DNA of 64,000 bases, from the NCBI GenBank assembly GCA_020091685.1, contig CM034606.1, positions 34,615,874-34,679,873 of the forward strand, in the 5' to 3' direction. Both the position numbers and the translations under genes were made by a program. Below the pieces are notes generated by a model. The model did not search any database, was not told where the DNA came from, and saw only the letters and a program-made list of their open reading frames with translations. Origin of the DNA: Lutjanus erythropterus (lineage: Eukaryota; Chordata; Actinopteri; Lutjaniformes; Lutjanidae). Below are positions 35,620 through 48,429 of the stretch, in pieces; within the stretch, counting starts at the first letter, position 1; each line of letters opens with the position of its first letter.

Positions 35620-36480
35620 TGGGTTATTTTTCATAATGTAATATAGATAAAAACAATAATAAATCAATACAATAATAATTAATTTACTTTTTTTGACATT
35701 TCAACATGTAAAAATGTCCTTTGTCTATAATGAATTATAATATCTATGTAATTATAGACATTTGATTATTCATTTCAGATATTTTATAATTCATTATTGA
35801 TTCATATTGATAGATATTCATAATGCTTTATAATAATAATGATGATGATAACACATCATGAAGCATTTTACAATGACTTCATATCATAATACTTATTACC
35901 CGCAATTGCTGGTCACTCACCAACTGTTTTTTTGCAAGGACCATAGTGTATTATCCTCACAGACGTAATACACTACTGTATAACCAATGCATAATGCATT
36001 ATAATCACTGTTATAATGCATTATAATGTGATTATGAATCAATATTAAGTGGTCATTGTTTGCTTTTAGTGAAGTTAAAAAACATCACAAGCTCTCCCCT
36101 ATACATTACAACAGTGATTCTAATGCATTATAAAATGGTTATAATGTACTACAACCATAAGAATTATAATATACTATGATCCTTGCAGAAAATAGTCGGT
36201 CAGAGTGACCAGCAATTATGAGGTATTATGATAACTGGCCCTATTAGCCATTATAAAATGCTCTATAATGTGTTATGTGTTGTGATTGTTTTAAAGCATT
36301 ATTATGAATATTTATGCGTGCTTATGACTGTAATTATACATTGCTATATGCAAAGCATAGATCCACACTCAATGATAAGACCAGGTGTTACAAATCCTGA
36401 AAGATTATGAAGCATCATAAGTACATTTATAATGCATTATAAAGCATTATAGACATGGTCATCATAGTAGTATCTATGGG
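35620..36480. repeat. AT-rich palindromic MITE-like region (TAATGCATTATAA motifs)
   Basis: Repeated palindromic blocks such as ATAATGCATTATAA occur at about 35990, 36025, 36122 and 36432. ATCCTTGCAGAAAATAGTCGG near 36180 is a partial inverse of a block near 35925. The pattern suggests a fold-back element in the gprin2 5' intron. No target duplication was identified. Confidence 0.5.
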
Positions 36481-36529
36481 TTAATCACATATCAAAACTA
36501 AAAACACAGAGTGGCATTAGACGTGTCTG

Positions 36530-36720
36530 TGAGGATTTTCAGTCATCCAGGTCACAGTATTTGTAACGAGGGTTGTCGTAGGCAACTGGACTTGATAGAG
36601 TTCTTGAGGATGTTTCCCCTCTCATCCATGAAGCTTCTTCCCTTCTGACTGACTGGTTGGGAGTTCAGGTATTAAACATATGTGGGGTCATCAACACCTA
36701 GAGGGACATGTGACTCACAT
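36530..36720. repeat. Dispersed repeat fragment (TTTTCAGTCATCCAGGTCA type)
   Basis: It contains TTTTCAGTCATCCAGGTCACAG, GGTTGTCGTAGGCAACTGGACTTG and CCTCTCATCCATGAAGCTTCTTC. This combination is familiar from highly dispersed fish repeats. The element class cannot be fixed from this fragment. It lies in the gprin2 5' intron. Confidence 0.4.
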
Positions 36721-37960
36721 GCCAGCCCTTCCATTGTGTGAACCATTAGGGTCACCTTGGAGGAAGTGTGAATGAGAGTTGTTAAGGTCCCTGCCATCAT
36801 GTGAGTTGTTAGAACCTCATGAGTGTAGGTAGGTATTCAACTGCCTGGGGAGTGATCTTAAGACTTCATTGTATGTGGCAGATAGATTGTGTCTTAGACC
36901 TCCTCCTCTGCTGAGGGATGGCCGTTCCAGGTTAAACAAAAATGGCCTCTTTTACTCCTCTCTCAAACCATCTGTCTTCCCTGGCCAAAGTACATGGCAT
37001 CAGACAAGTACAAAAGACAGCTCTATTGTGACCACAAAACTACAAAGAACAACTGTTCTACATCTCAAACCATTCAAATAACTGGACAAAATCTTTACAT
37101 GTAGTAATGCCCTCCGATCAACATCAAAAAAGTTGGCTATATTTGTGTGTGTGCAAGTTTATACTGCAGCACTAGTTTAGTTAGCAATAACTTTGTTGCT
37201 ATGGTAAGGCCTGTTGATGTGTGTGTGTGTTGTTCTTCTTCTTGTTACTGCATGTAAATGCACTTGACAGACACGCCCTAAAGGTAATGACATAGCTACA
37301 TGTAAAAAAGAAAAGGTCAAACTGCAGGAATTCATTTGCTTTGCATTGTGTAACTTTGATTAGCACCCAGCAGCTAACATTAGTTTTCTCTAACCATAAA
37401 GCTGTAATGTTAGTGGCCTGCTGGGCAGGGAGGCGGAGGCTAACACAGATCAAATTTTTTGCTTGAACACGTGCAGTGATCAAGTTTTTGGTTTAGACGT
37501 GGTTAAAACTGGAAAGAAGAAGCTTAAATGATTCTGCGTGTTTTTGGGAACCACGCTGCATGTCCCTCCCTTCTCATTTCTTGTCATTTTTCCACTGTTG
37601 ACTGTCAGAATAGTTGCAACAATAGAGAATAATAACAAATACAGTTTTTTCTTAACATATATCTGCAGCCTATCAGCTTTCAGTTACACTGAGAATTCCT
37701 GATCTGACAGGAGACGAGTAATATGCACAGTAATGATTTAATAAAGGCAGGAAAACCCTCAACCCTAATTCAGATTAGTGTGTGTGACACACTACTTTCA
37801 TGGATAAGAAAAACAGAAATGAACTGATTCAACTCTTTCAACCCTTTCCAGTTCCATGTTAGCTAAGAGTTGTAAAACATCTACTCACAGCACACATCAG
37901 TGTTTGCTTCATTGGTTCATTTCCTTCAAGTCATTGGCCACATATTCTGTTTCAATCACA

Positions 37961-38160
37961 GACTGTAGAAATAGTAGACGAAGCCTCCAGGTCTGAAAAG
38001 TGAAGCCGATGTAGAAATTCCACAAACCTGCTTTCTTTCTAACGACCAGCAGGCGGTGACTCCACTGGAAGCAAAAAGAGGCCACATCCTATAGACCTCT
38101 ATGAGAAAATGAGCCTACATCTCACTTGATTCTATATTTCTTTTTATATTTCTAATAAGT
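37961..38160. repeat. Dispersed MITE-like repeat (ACAGACTGTAGAAATAG type)
   Basis: The segment starts CACAGACTGTAGAAATAGTAGACG and continues with GCAGGCGGTGACTCCACTGG and GGCCACATCCTATAGACCTC. It resembles teleost elements beginning CATAGACTGTATAAA. It lies in the gprin2 5' intron. Confidence 0.4.
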
Positions 38161-39684
38161 TTATGGCCTGAAATACAAGTTTCAAGTATTCTTCAGCTTA
38201 GCCTGATGTTAATTTGGTGAATTATGGTCCTATTTATAGTAGCCTAGATGATAAAGCAAGATATGCTTTAGGGCATGGTTACCTTGTGATTGACTACTAT
38301 GACTACTATGGTGTGTGTTCTCAGTTAGATTCAATCAGGATAGAGACAAAACAATCCATATCCATCTCCACCCTCTCATCCATGCACATTTAGCCCTGAC
38401 AAAAGGTAGCAAAACATTCATATTAACGGTGGTGCGTCTAATGCCCTGTTATGTATGTAGGCAGACTGCACTGCACTGCCTTTTTATACACTGATATTTA
38501 CACCCTGCTGAAACTTCTGACACACCCACCAAGCAAGAGAAAATTACCTTGAAGCCTGTTGCACAACGTTTCATACCATCTCAGGAAAACATGTCATTTA
38601 ACCCAGACAGCATACCAAAACATGTCTATGGTCACTTCTGGCTTCAAAAATCCAAGATAGCGATGGCCATAATGGCAAAAGTCTGGGACAAAATTCCTTT
38701 GTAATAAAGCTTCAACTGTTTCAGCTTGGATAGTAATGACAATTTTCAGTGGGATGCCAGTCTTAGCCAACCTAACAAGTACAACAATGAACAAGTTACC
38801 AAGTATCGCCTCAGTCACTATACATCAACCACCAGGATCATACTCTCATTGGCACTGCACTGCTCTGGTTGCAAAAAACCAAGATGGCGACCCACATGAT
38901 GTCAAAATCTCTGCTTCAACAAGGTTATCCAAAAACCAATGGGTGATGTCACAGTTGGTTCATACTTGTTTTACAAACAGAAACTAACCAATCCTGCACA
39001 GTCTACCTTTAACACATATAACATGCCACTAATTTTTTCTTCTTTTGTGGCTCTCAGAGAGAAGGCAAATAAGAGTACTTCAGTGAATGTTGAACAGTTA
39101 CTTTAGAAATAGTTGCGGGGTGATTCTGAACATGTGAACGGCTGACGTCATGAGAATGTGTGGTGTTTTAAAGCATCATGAAGCAAGTCACAGGATCCAG
39201 GCAGCAACAAGTCGGCGTTTGCTAACAGTGCCAAGTCTGAAGGTGCGTTGGATCCCTGCGTGGAGCATCTCTGAGATTTGAATCTGGATTGTAAGAACTT
39301 CATTTACCATCATAATTGAAACTTGTAAATTTATTTAATTATCAGGTGCTATTTCAGGTGCTAGTTTTAAGACATTAAACTTCCAAACCTGGTGCACAGT
39401 TTTCTAAATGGACCAAATTCTGGCACACACACACACACACTGTAGATAACAGGCGTGGGAAATTTTTAGGTTCTGACTCATTCAAGGAAAAAACGTGCAG
39501 CACCTCTGGGTTCATGGGTGCTAACATCTGCTGCACACCGTTCTCACAGCCAGATTCACACCCATGAACCCAGAACACACACAGTATGCTTAGATTAACA
39601 GACTGAATACATGCAAACACACATACAGGATCAGTTTATTCCCAGGAGAAAAGAGCTTTTAAATATCTGCATCATTCATCTTAC

Positions 39685-40140
39685 CTTTCACAGTGAGATA
39701 CTTGCTGCTGAGCCTCTTTCCCCTCCTTTCTCGGATGGATCTGGGGTGATGGGTGCAGTGCCTTAGAAAGCCTTCATCCTCCTCCTGCTCCTCACATCCA
39801 CAGGTGACCTCTCCCTCTATCTCTAACTCCGCTCCATTCACTGTGATCCCTCTCTCCGCTCCTCCTCTTCCCCTCCTTTGTCTCAGCAGCCCCCGGCTGT
39901 GCACAAGATGGAGGAGACCTTGAGATAATCCTCTCCTACATCTGATTACAAATGTGAGGATGCAATCTTCAAATCCCGGCACTGCGAGGGAGAGCGGAGC
40001 TGGTTGGAGGCTGGCTTATCCAGCTGTAGTGGGAGACGGATGGAGGGGGTGGGGGAATGATAATGAGAGGAGATAGTCAGGCAGGCAGCGTCACTGTCCC
40101 TCCACCTGGAGAGAGAGAAGCACGACTGATGCATCAATGA
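39685..40140 (-). other. Probable 5' UTR exon of the gprin2-like gene
   Basis: On the minus strand a good donor (AAAG|GTAAGA, exon boundary 39685) faces the acceptor at 35470-35471 in front of the gprin2-like ATG, defining a 4.2-kb intron (35470-39684). The region is GC-richer than its surroundings and free of obvious repeats. The frame entering the gprin2 ORF stays open for about 100 codons in this exon but has no ATG after its upstream TAA, so the exon is best read as untranslated. The upper boundary (transcription start) is a guess. Confidence 0.45.
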
Positions 40141-41234
40141 ATCTGTGCGCTAGAGAGAGAAGGAAGAAAAGAGCCTTTGTGTCTCTTTCTTTGTCTCCAT
40201 CCTCCTTCTCTTTTCTTCTCTCACCTCCACCCTCAGCTCCACTCTGAACTCATTTACCAGTTTAGTTTCACACTCTGCTGTTCTCTCGCTCAACCTCCCT
40301 GTAACCCTCCCACCATCACCAACCCACTCTCCACCACTATCCCTGTTGCTATGGAAACTGCAATACTCAATGGGCCTGTGTGTGTGTGTGTGTGTTTTTC
40401 AGCCGACGATGAGACAACAGACAGCCAAAACAAATCAGCCAGGACTCACTGCTCATGTTTGTGGTTGACTCAGTCGCGGCCAGTTTCACACATTATCTCA
40501 CTGCCGTCCATGTCCATATATGTCAGGAAACATGGAGGACACGGGTGACGGTGTGTGACGGTGGTGGTGATGTTAACAGGTGGTGACAGGCAGAGAACAT
40601 AGAGGACATGGCTTCCGTGATGTCAGCCACAGGTTTGTGATGACCGGCTGCTTTATTGGTGCAGGGAAGTCTAAATTTGGTCAGATGGGAGGAAGCCTGG
40701 GTGGAGCTGAGCTTGGATCAACTCATGGCAAACGCCACAGCTGGCTGTGATCGGCTGTGATACCTGTCCATCATGCAGATTTACCCCAAAATATATCATG
40801 AGAGCATGAAATTCTACACACATTCATGTGGAATATGGTGAGACACATCCGCTTCCGGTCACAGACTGACCCGCCTTCTTCGCTTTGTTCCATCTGATTT
40901 AACTTTGACAGGTGAAATCACTGATTAATGTAAGGTACAGGCAGGTAATGATGAAATCTACAAGGGCACAAGGAAGAATGTCAGGCTACTGTGGAGGCAA
41001 CCGTGATGGAAACGCAAAGAGAGATCCATATGTTTGGGCAGCAATTCAAATGGTAAAAGAAATGGGATTATATGAGAAAACTTACAGTTCCACAGACCCC
41101 GACATGGTTATTTCCTATTTAGTCTTCACTTGAACAAAATAATAAACTCGAGGAGTCTCAGTTGTTCTTACTTGAATATATGAGTTTAGTACAACACGTA
41201 ACTGTGCACAGAGAAGATCCTGGTACAGTGTGTC

Positions 41235-41520
41235 AGACATGGGAAGTAACTGAGTACAAATACTTTTTGTTACTGTACATAAGTAGATTTTTCAGGTATG
41301 TCTACTTTACTTTATTGTACTTAACTTTTTACTTTTACTCCCTACATTTGAAGACAGTAGAAATGTCCTTCAGAGGATGACTTTTTACTTTCACACTTTG
41401 AGTACATTTCAGAAGCTGTACTTTTTCACTTTTACTGCAGTAAAGAAGTTGAATCAGTACTTTTACTTTTTTTCCCCCCACAAATAAAGAATGTGTGGAC
41501 TTTTGCCACCTCTGCAGTGT
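41235..41520 (+). repeat. Dispersed repeat rich in TACTTTTACT motifs
   Basis: It begins ATGGGAAGTAACTGAGTACA and continues with repeated TACTTTTACTCC-like blocks. It is the plus-strand relative of 300-655. It has no coding potential. Confidence 0.45.
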
Positions 41521-41869
41521 GTACACATGAACACAAGCTTAAACATACAATAGAAACACTCAATTTTATATAATAATCTATAATATCATTAGGACACTAG
41601 ACATTACATAAGTAACAATGTCACTGTCATAAAAACTATTAGGACCTTCAAGGACTTTCCAAGGCTCAAGATATCTGTGATATCTGTGTACCAGACAGGA
41701 AATATTCTGAACTGAAGGGCACTGAGGCCTCTCAGGTCAAACACATGTCAGGCTTAAATTTAAGCTATTAAAAGTCAATTAAAAGGTCTTTACTCATTAA
41801 TTCCCAGACATTCCCCCTGTGTTGTGCAATATAATCTACCAAAACTATTATCTTTTCTAATGGAGAAAA

Positions 41870-42165
41870 AGTAGTCCCTACATGACAGTGCTCACAACAA
41901 GGTCTGTGAATTATCTCGAGTAAGAGAGTTGATTTCTGGAAAGAGACACTGCTGCTGAGTTTTTAAAATATATTTTTGTTGTGCTTTTAGCACCACAAGC
42001 TGAGTGCCATTCAGTCCCATAATACTGGAGAGAAGGCAGACATCTCTACAGCTGATATCTCCAAAAATCTGCAGTTCACACCAAAACTATCTAGATGGAT
42101 TAATAACACTACAGGAAAGGGGAAAATATGTATTGTTGATTCTGGGGTGAAATGTCCCTTTGAAA
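41870..42165 (+). repeat. Dispersed repeat, CTCTACAGCTGATATCTCC family
   Basis: It starts AGTAGTCCCTACATGACAGTG and contains GAAAGAGACACTG, CTCTACAGCTGATATCTCC and CACCAAAACTATCTAGATGG, ending GGGTGAAATGTCCCTTTGAAA. It is a near full-length copy with the same order of blocks as 55640-55935. Confidence 0.6.
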
Positions 42166-44384
42166 GCTTCAGTTAGAGCAAAATTTTACTGCTGACATTT
42201 ACTCAGGAGCTGTGGCTGAAAGTAGGGGTGACATGAAACAGCATTGGTAAAGTGGTAAACATAAACTGCAGGAGTTGGCATGGTAACAACAGCAGTCCAT
42301 AGAGGTGTAAATTATACAGCATTTTATCAAACATTTTACTGACATTACTGCCACTTTCATTGCACTCAAAAGCACTTTTCTGCCACCACATTAGATTCAT
42401 GCACAAGCTCACATTTTGACACGTTCATATACGAGACTGACTTCCATATCAATCGATAACACAATAGAGACCAAGCAAAAAATGTCAAATACAACACAAA
42501 AAGAGTTAGAAATCAGACTCGCTGTCTATAATTAAGCACTTGCATCCATCCATCATGTTAGACATTAGAGTGGGTGGGAGGGGTTTTGTTTCACACCACG
42601 TGGGAGATGAATGAGGAGGGACTGTTGTAAGATGATGATTGGGGTTTTGAAGTAGACATAACAAGCTGCCTGGTTAATCAGCTCCCTGTTATCACATCTG
42701 TTATCATCTGAAGCAGTGCAGGAGGGTTTTTGACTGTTCAGGTCTTTCAAATTCTGCACTGAGTTATGTCAACATGGTGGAGAATGATGTGACACCTGAA
42801 GGTGAAGGAGAAGGTGCTGACGTGAAACAGCATCCCAGTTTCAGTGGGAGAAGTCACGTTATGGGTTTCTCGGGTCTAGAATAAGGCCTCATCCAGGTTT
42901 CTGATAAAAAGGATGATCTCTACTGATTAGGGTGGGTATCATTAAAAAAAACCTGCAACACCAGTATCCTTAACACTAGAAGTGGCAGAATTTCAAATCT
43001 ACTAGAATGATCATAAATGTCATTTTGACTTCCAAACTCATGGTAAATACCAGACTAAGAGATTAATGCATTTATTCTGTTAATTTATCTTTTTTAAAAA
43101 ATGAAATAACACCAAAATATAAATTTTGTAAACATTTGTTTATATATTTATCAATATGCGGCCATCATGTGTAGTAAACCATAATGATGACATATAGTCA
43201 CAGCAGTATTTTTCTGTAGGGTAATAACCATTTTTAGATTTATCTAGAAACAGTTAAATGTATTTTATATTATAAATATATTATTTTAGCATTAATAATA
43301 ACATCTAACAAATAATCGCAGCCTATGGGAAAAGGCTGGAAATGAGTACAAAAATAAAAACAAAAAACATTGGAAACATTGTTATTTGTAATAAGTAAGG
43401 GGACTTTGTTTCAAAATTTGAGAGCTTTAACACAAAAACTCAGTAAGTTATAGGAGCTGAGTCAAACAGTGTTGCAACTGTCCCTGGTCTCCCCTACTTT
43501 ATTTTAATTGAGTCTAATTAAATTCTATTAGATAAGAAAGGTGTGTTGGAGAGAGGCAAGTAGACCAAAAAAATGCAAAAAGGACTCTCGCACACTGTCC
43601 AACCTACAATACATCATTTCGTTTCAGTCCTAAACCTTCATCAGGCAGTAAGCTTGTTTTTAGTCCAGCAGTTGTTGATGACTTGTAGAGGAGTGAGGAG
43701 TCGGCAGTCACTATAAAACAAAACAGTCAATCAAAATAGGTTTTCCAGGGTTTTTAAAAATTGTCAATCACCACAATCATGAGACAATACAGTTAGAAAT
43801 GTGCACAAATAATGTCAGGCAAGTCGTACAGGAGATTAGCTGTGAATAGAACACACAGTACACAAGCACACACACTCTCCTCCTGGTTAACGCCTGGCAG
43901 AGATAATAAATTATCTTTTGTTTGAACATCCACTCCTGACTCTGGGTTGTGACTCAGCTTGTTTTAAGGGCCTCTCAACCACCAAACACCCACACCATCT
44001 GCACCTCATATTCAGCTGTTTCAGCAGTTACATTTTCACATGGAGGGAGCAGACGGACTGATTTTCCACTCTTTGGCATTTGCTCTCTATTTTTCTGTTT
44101 CCTTAGCAGGTCTGCACAAAGGACACCCACGGCTGAAAAACAAATGTTTTCTTACCATTAAATGAAGCTTCCCCACCTGATTATAGCAATGACAGTGTTA
44201 CTAGGCCGACTAAACACTCTTGCATTACAACCATCTCCACTGCATGGATCAGGGCAACAGGTAGTTTTCTTGTTTGCAGTTACTTGTATAAAATTGGTAG
44301 TGCCTATATAATCACATGTTAAATCCCATTTAGTTTTTGCTTGTACAAATTTTGAAACTACCTCTCTTGAAAGGTCTTGAAAGA

Positions 44385-44700
44385 CAGATTCAGATTCCAA
44401 CTCAGTGCTTCTATTACTGGATCTCAGTGTGGTTTTTGACACCAGTGATCGCCGTATATTCCCTGAAAATCAAATGGGTATCTCTGTCCTGGCTCTCAAA
44501 GAATACTGTGTTTTCTAAAGTAATATTACATCAACATTTTCTGATCTGGAGTTCCTCAGGGCTCAGGTCTGGGCCCTCTTTCATATTTCACCTCTTGGCC
44601 AAATTATAGTAATTCCTTGAATTAATTTCCACTTCTACGCTGATGACACTAGGTTGCATATGTCTGTAAAGGCAGACGGTCATTCAGAAACATTTTAATC
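44385..44700 (+). pseudogene. Decayed LINE reverse transcriptase fragment
   Basis: Three reverse-transcriptase signatures occur in the right order and spacing but in three frames. LLLLDLSVVFDT starts at 44408 (cf. LLLLDLSAAFDT), GVPQGSGLGPL at 44548, and FHFYADDTRLHMSV at 44627 with the catalytic YADD box. Two frameshifts and in-frame stops make it non-functional. The motif style fits a non-LTR retrotransposon of the CR1/L2/Rex1 group; the exact clade is not determined. Confidence 0.8.
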
Positions 44701-47700
44701 AGGAGTCTGCTTTTCTGCATTTGCATTTTCTAGCTGTGGAATCTCCTGGTTTCAGATCTCTGACTCACCACCTACATCTCAGGTTTATTAACATCAACAG
44801 CATGATGAATCTTCATCATGTCTCTTAGATACTCAGGCTCAACAAGTGGTTGACATAGTTGACAAAAATCAATTACAAAATTAGCTGCCATGGAAATGAA
44901 CCATCTTCCTGTTTCTTCCCATGTCTGCTGAGAGGTGCACATGTCCAATAGTAACTGGGAAGCCACATGTAAACAAGCCATTGCAAAATGGTTAAATTCG
45001 TGGAGCATTTAACATTTAAAAGCATTTAAAAGGATTACCTGCAAAATTTGTAAGGCAGACCTTGCTTATCATAAGAGCCTGACAGTAATGCACAAACATT
45101 TGAAGAGGAGGCATGTTGGACATGTGAACGATGTGGACTCTGACTCACCTCAGTAAGACAGCTTGTTTGCTAGATTGCAGTTAAAAGCCAAGATAACTCT
45201 GCCTACACCTGCAGGACTCCAGAATCAAGAACAAAAAATATGGCTTGAATGTCTGTGTTTCCCACACATTGATTTATTTGTGTCAACCTGACACAATTAA
45301 AACATGGACCCACACAAAGTATTTCTCATTTTTTGGATCTGTGCTCCTCTCTCGGTCGGGTCTAGAGGGGAACCCTTAATTTGCAAAACTCAGCTCAGAT
45401 GAAAAAAAAAAATCAGAACATGAGTTGTATTTTTTTGGTCAACTAGTCCATGAATTATTTCAATAATTAGTTTAGCTAAAAGCCAGTAACAGCTGTTTTT
45501 ATGTGTAGCCCACCACCTAAGAATATTTGGAGGTTAAACTGAATATTGGAATATGGCTAAATGAACTTTGAAAGTGGCAGGATGAGCAGCACAGAGCATA
45601 AGTTGTATCTTATAACAGCAGTTGTCTTCACACCTACCTCATAAACCGTCTCTAATGAATTCATTGACCGTGCATCATAACTTCTGTCCCATGCTGGTTA
45701 CTCAAACTGAATGTACATGTGTTTAACAGCTGACTGTGGTACGTTAATGTTTACAACACTTGTCACAGTGAATTATCTGGGAAACACTATTGATGACCCT
45801 GGTGACACCAGAGAATTAGAGTTCTGTGGTACTGCAAGTGTGTGGGTGTGTAGGGATATAAAGAATTCATCTTATTGTGTGTGTGTGTGTGTGTGTTTGG
45901 TGTGGGGGTTGGCTGACAGCTGTGCACAGATTAAAGCTGAGATTTTCTTGGAGCAGCTCTGTGTGTGTGTGTTTCTCTTTAATGTTATTTGCTTGCACTT
46001 GATGTGTGTTTAAAGTATTAAAGTATATTTCTGCTTTTGGAGTGTGTGTGTGTGGTTGTCTTGGATGCTAATCCTCAAATAGTTTCTTTCATGATGTCCC
46101 AGTCTGCACAGTGCTGTGTGATCGCTGTTGTCTGTGCTCCTGATGCCAGCGTCACAGTGGAGTTCTGCAGCCTCTACGACTGTAAAGGAGAGATTTTGAT
46201 CCTGGATTCAGTTAAGAGGAAACCGATCAGACCAGGAGTCAGTTCTAAGTTAAAGCTGTCCAAAGTGCAAAACATAAACTGAGAGATACCAAATTTTCTG
46301 CTGGATTTTCTCCAGCTAACCAGGACATCCCTCTGCTCCATCTCTACATACACTAGAGCCAATATTTCATTTCACTTTTGATGAGAGACAATAAACAGAA
46401 ACATTTCTCCAGACCAATTCCTAAAGAGGACACCAAAACTGCTGCCGAAAATGATGAGGAAAACCTTATCACTACGATAAACTGGATAACTGATTCAGTT
46501 CGGACCAGCATGTTCAACTGTTTTAAGTAAATATATTAACAGTAACAATAAAATAGTATAATAGTGTTCATTATCAGTCCAGTGGAGTGTACAGGTTATT
46601 GTATGTTCAATCAGCAATACCACTAATGGCCAGTAGGTGGCAAAGATACAACATATATGGGTGTGGTTTTATAATTACAATGAGTACGAATGAGTAGCAT
46701 GATCTCATTTAACAGTCATCAAGAAGATTGAATTTAATCATATTGTTCTGATACATTTATGTCATTAAATACATGTCTCTGATCTGAGCTCAGTAAGTAG
46801 TTTAACTTGTTGTAATTATGTGTTTTTTTAATGAATTAAGTCGTCATTTATTTCCAAAATTATTAACTAAATTACATCATGACAACAATTTTATATGCAA
46901 TAAGAAAAGCAGGAATATACCTGGAACTATGTGTGTAAGGTTACCTTAGATACTACATTATGGAAATGTTACTGTTACCATTTACAAAACAAAAAAAGTA
47001 CTTTTTGTAACAAAGCAAAGCACCTTAAAAAACAGGTGGAAAAGTCAGAAAGTTGTGATGTTTCTAATGAAGGGTCGACCTCCTGCCTCCGCAGGCATTC
47101 ATGCATCAGGGGAAGCTGCTGCCCCTCACCAAGCTGGCAGCCGTGTTTGACACACAAGATTCAACTGTGAGGTAATGAAGCAGACAAAATGCAGACTTGT
47201 TACAGTTGTTAATTGTGTTTTTTTGATCTAAAATTAGCACAAGTGTTTTCAGAGCATATTATTATATCATTTAAAATTATATAGTTATGTTTTCAATGAT
47301 GATGTTGAGGGGTATAACTGTTTTGGGGGTGTTTTTGTGTTTTTATACACCTCTTGACTCAGAGGGGTATAAAAACACAGACACAGTAACAAAAAGTTAT
47401 AAAATATATCAAAGTTGATATGAAAGTAAACATAGTCATCTATCATTGTACAAAAGCACCTGTCAGCTACAGTTCAGGCTGTTTCCTGATAGGATGGACA
47501 GAACATCATTTTTACCCCCTTTTGATGCAAAACATCTGCTGGAACTAACCTGTAAGACCCTCATGTCAGGCTGCAGACTGTCCACAAGGGGGAGCTGTTC
47601 GGTCAGTGTCAGAGCAGTTTTACACATGATGTCAACTTTAACACCTGTTAGGAAGGAAAGTAGCAGCAACAGCAGAAACCTGCAGAAGAACCTGTTAAGA

Positions 47701-48429
47701 ACATCACAGCAAAAGTTCTCTTTTTTTCTCAGCCAAAGACTTTTACCAGAACCCCTCATTATGCTCGTTCGACATGGCATATTGTTTTTACACTTTGCAC
47801 TTAGTTATATTAAAGAACAACACAGGAGAAATGTATTAGAAAAATATAAGACACATTAAAAATATCTGCACCATGTCAACACAGAATAGAGAGAGAAAGA
47901 ATTGGTTTCCACCATTAATGGCTGACATGTGGGTGCAAGCATGTGCTGGACTGGTGGGAGGAAGATTTGTATATTTATTATGGGTGTCAATTTTAATATT
48001 AAATTGAAATGAATCAAAATAAGCTCTGTATTTCAAAAATCAAATCAAATGGAATTCGTGATTATCCTAGAATTATTTTTCTCTCCATCTCCACCTACTT
48101 GTGGCATCCCGTGTGTCTGAAGAAAAAACAAAACACTTCAGAGACGACACAGTGTAGCTCAACAACGGTTATACAACATTATCCTTTTTGTTTGACCAGA
48201 AACAGCCATTATATCACTCTCTTCCAAAGCCACAACACTCCTTTGACCAAAACAGTAATTTTACCTCAAAGAACAGAGCAGTTGTTGGTGCACTGACACC
48301 TCGACCTGTTAGTTTGTGTTACTGTGTAACTTCGGTATTGAGATCCCAACAAACATTTTAGTGGCTTTGAAGAGAGTCGATGTAACTGTTGTCTCAAGTT
48401 TTGCCTCTTTTTGGAGTTTTTAAAATTGA

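Noticed and set aside
39659..39982. 107-aa minus-strand ORF
   Set aside because: It begins at GTG, not ATG, and runs through a splice donor; better read as a 5' UTR exon.
40912..41133. Possible small protein (about 73 aa, RYRQVMMKSTRAQGRMSGYC...)
   Set aside because: The translation reads plausibly, but there is no recognised family, no splice or promoter evidence, and it directly abuts a dispersed repeat.
47446..47859. 137-aa plus-strand ORF
   Set aside because: Composition and context are non-coding; no domain, and no homologous feature recognised.
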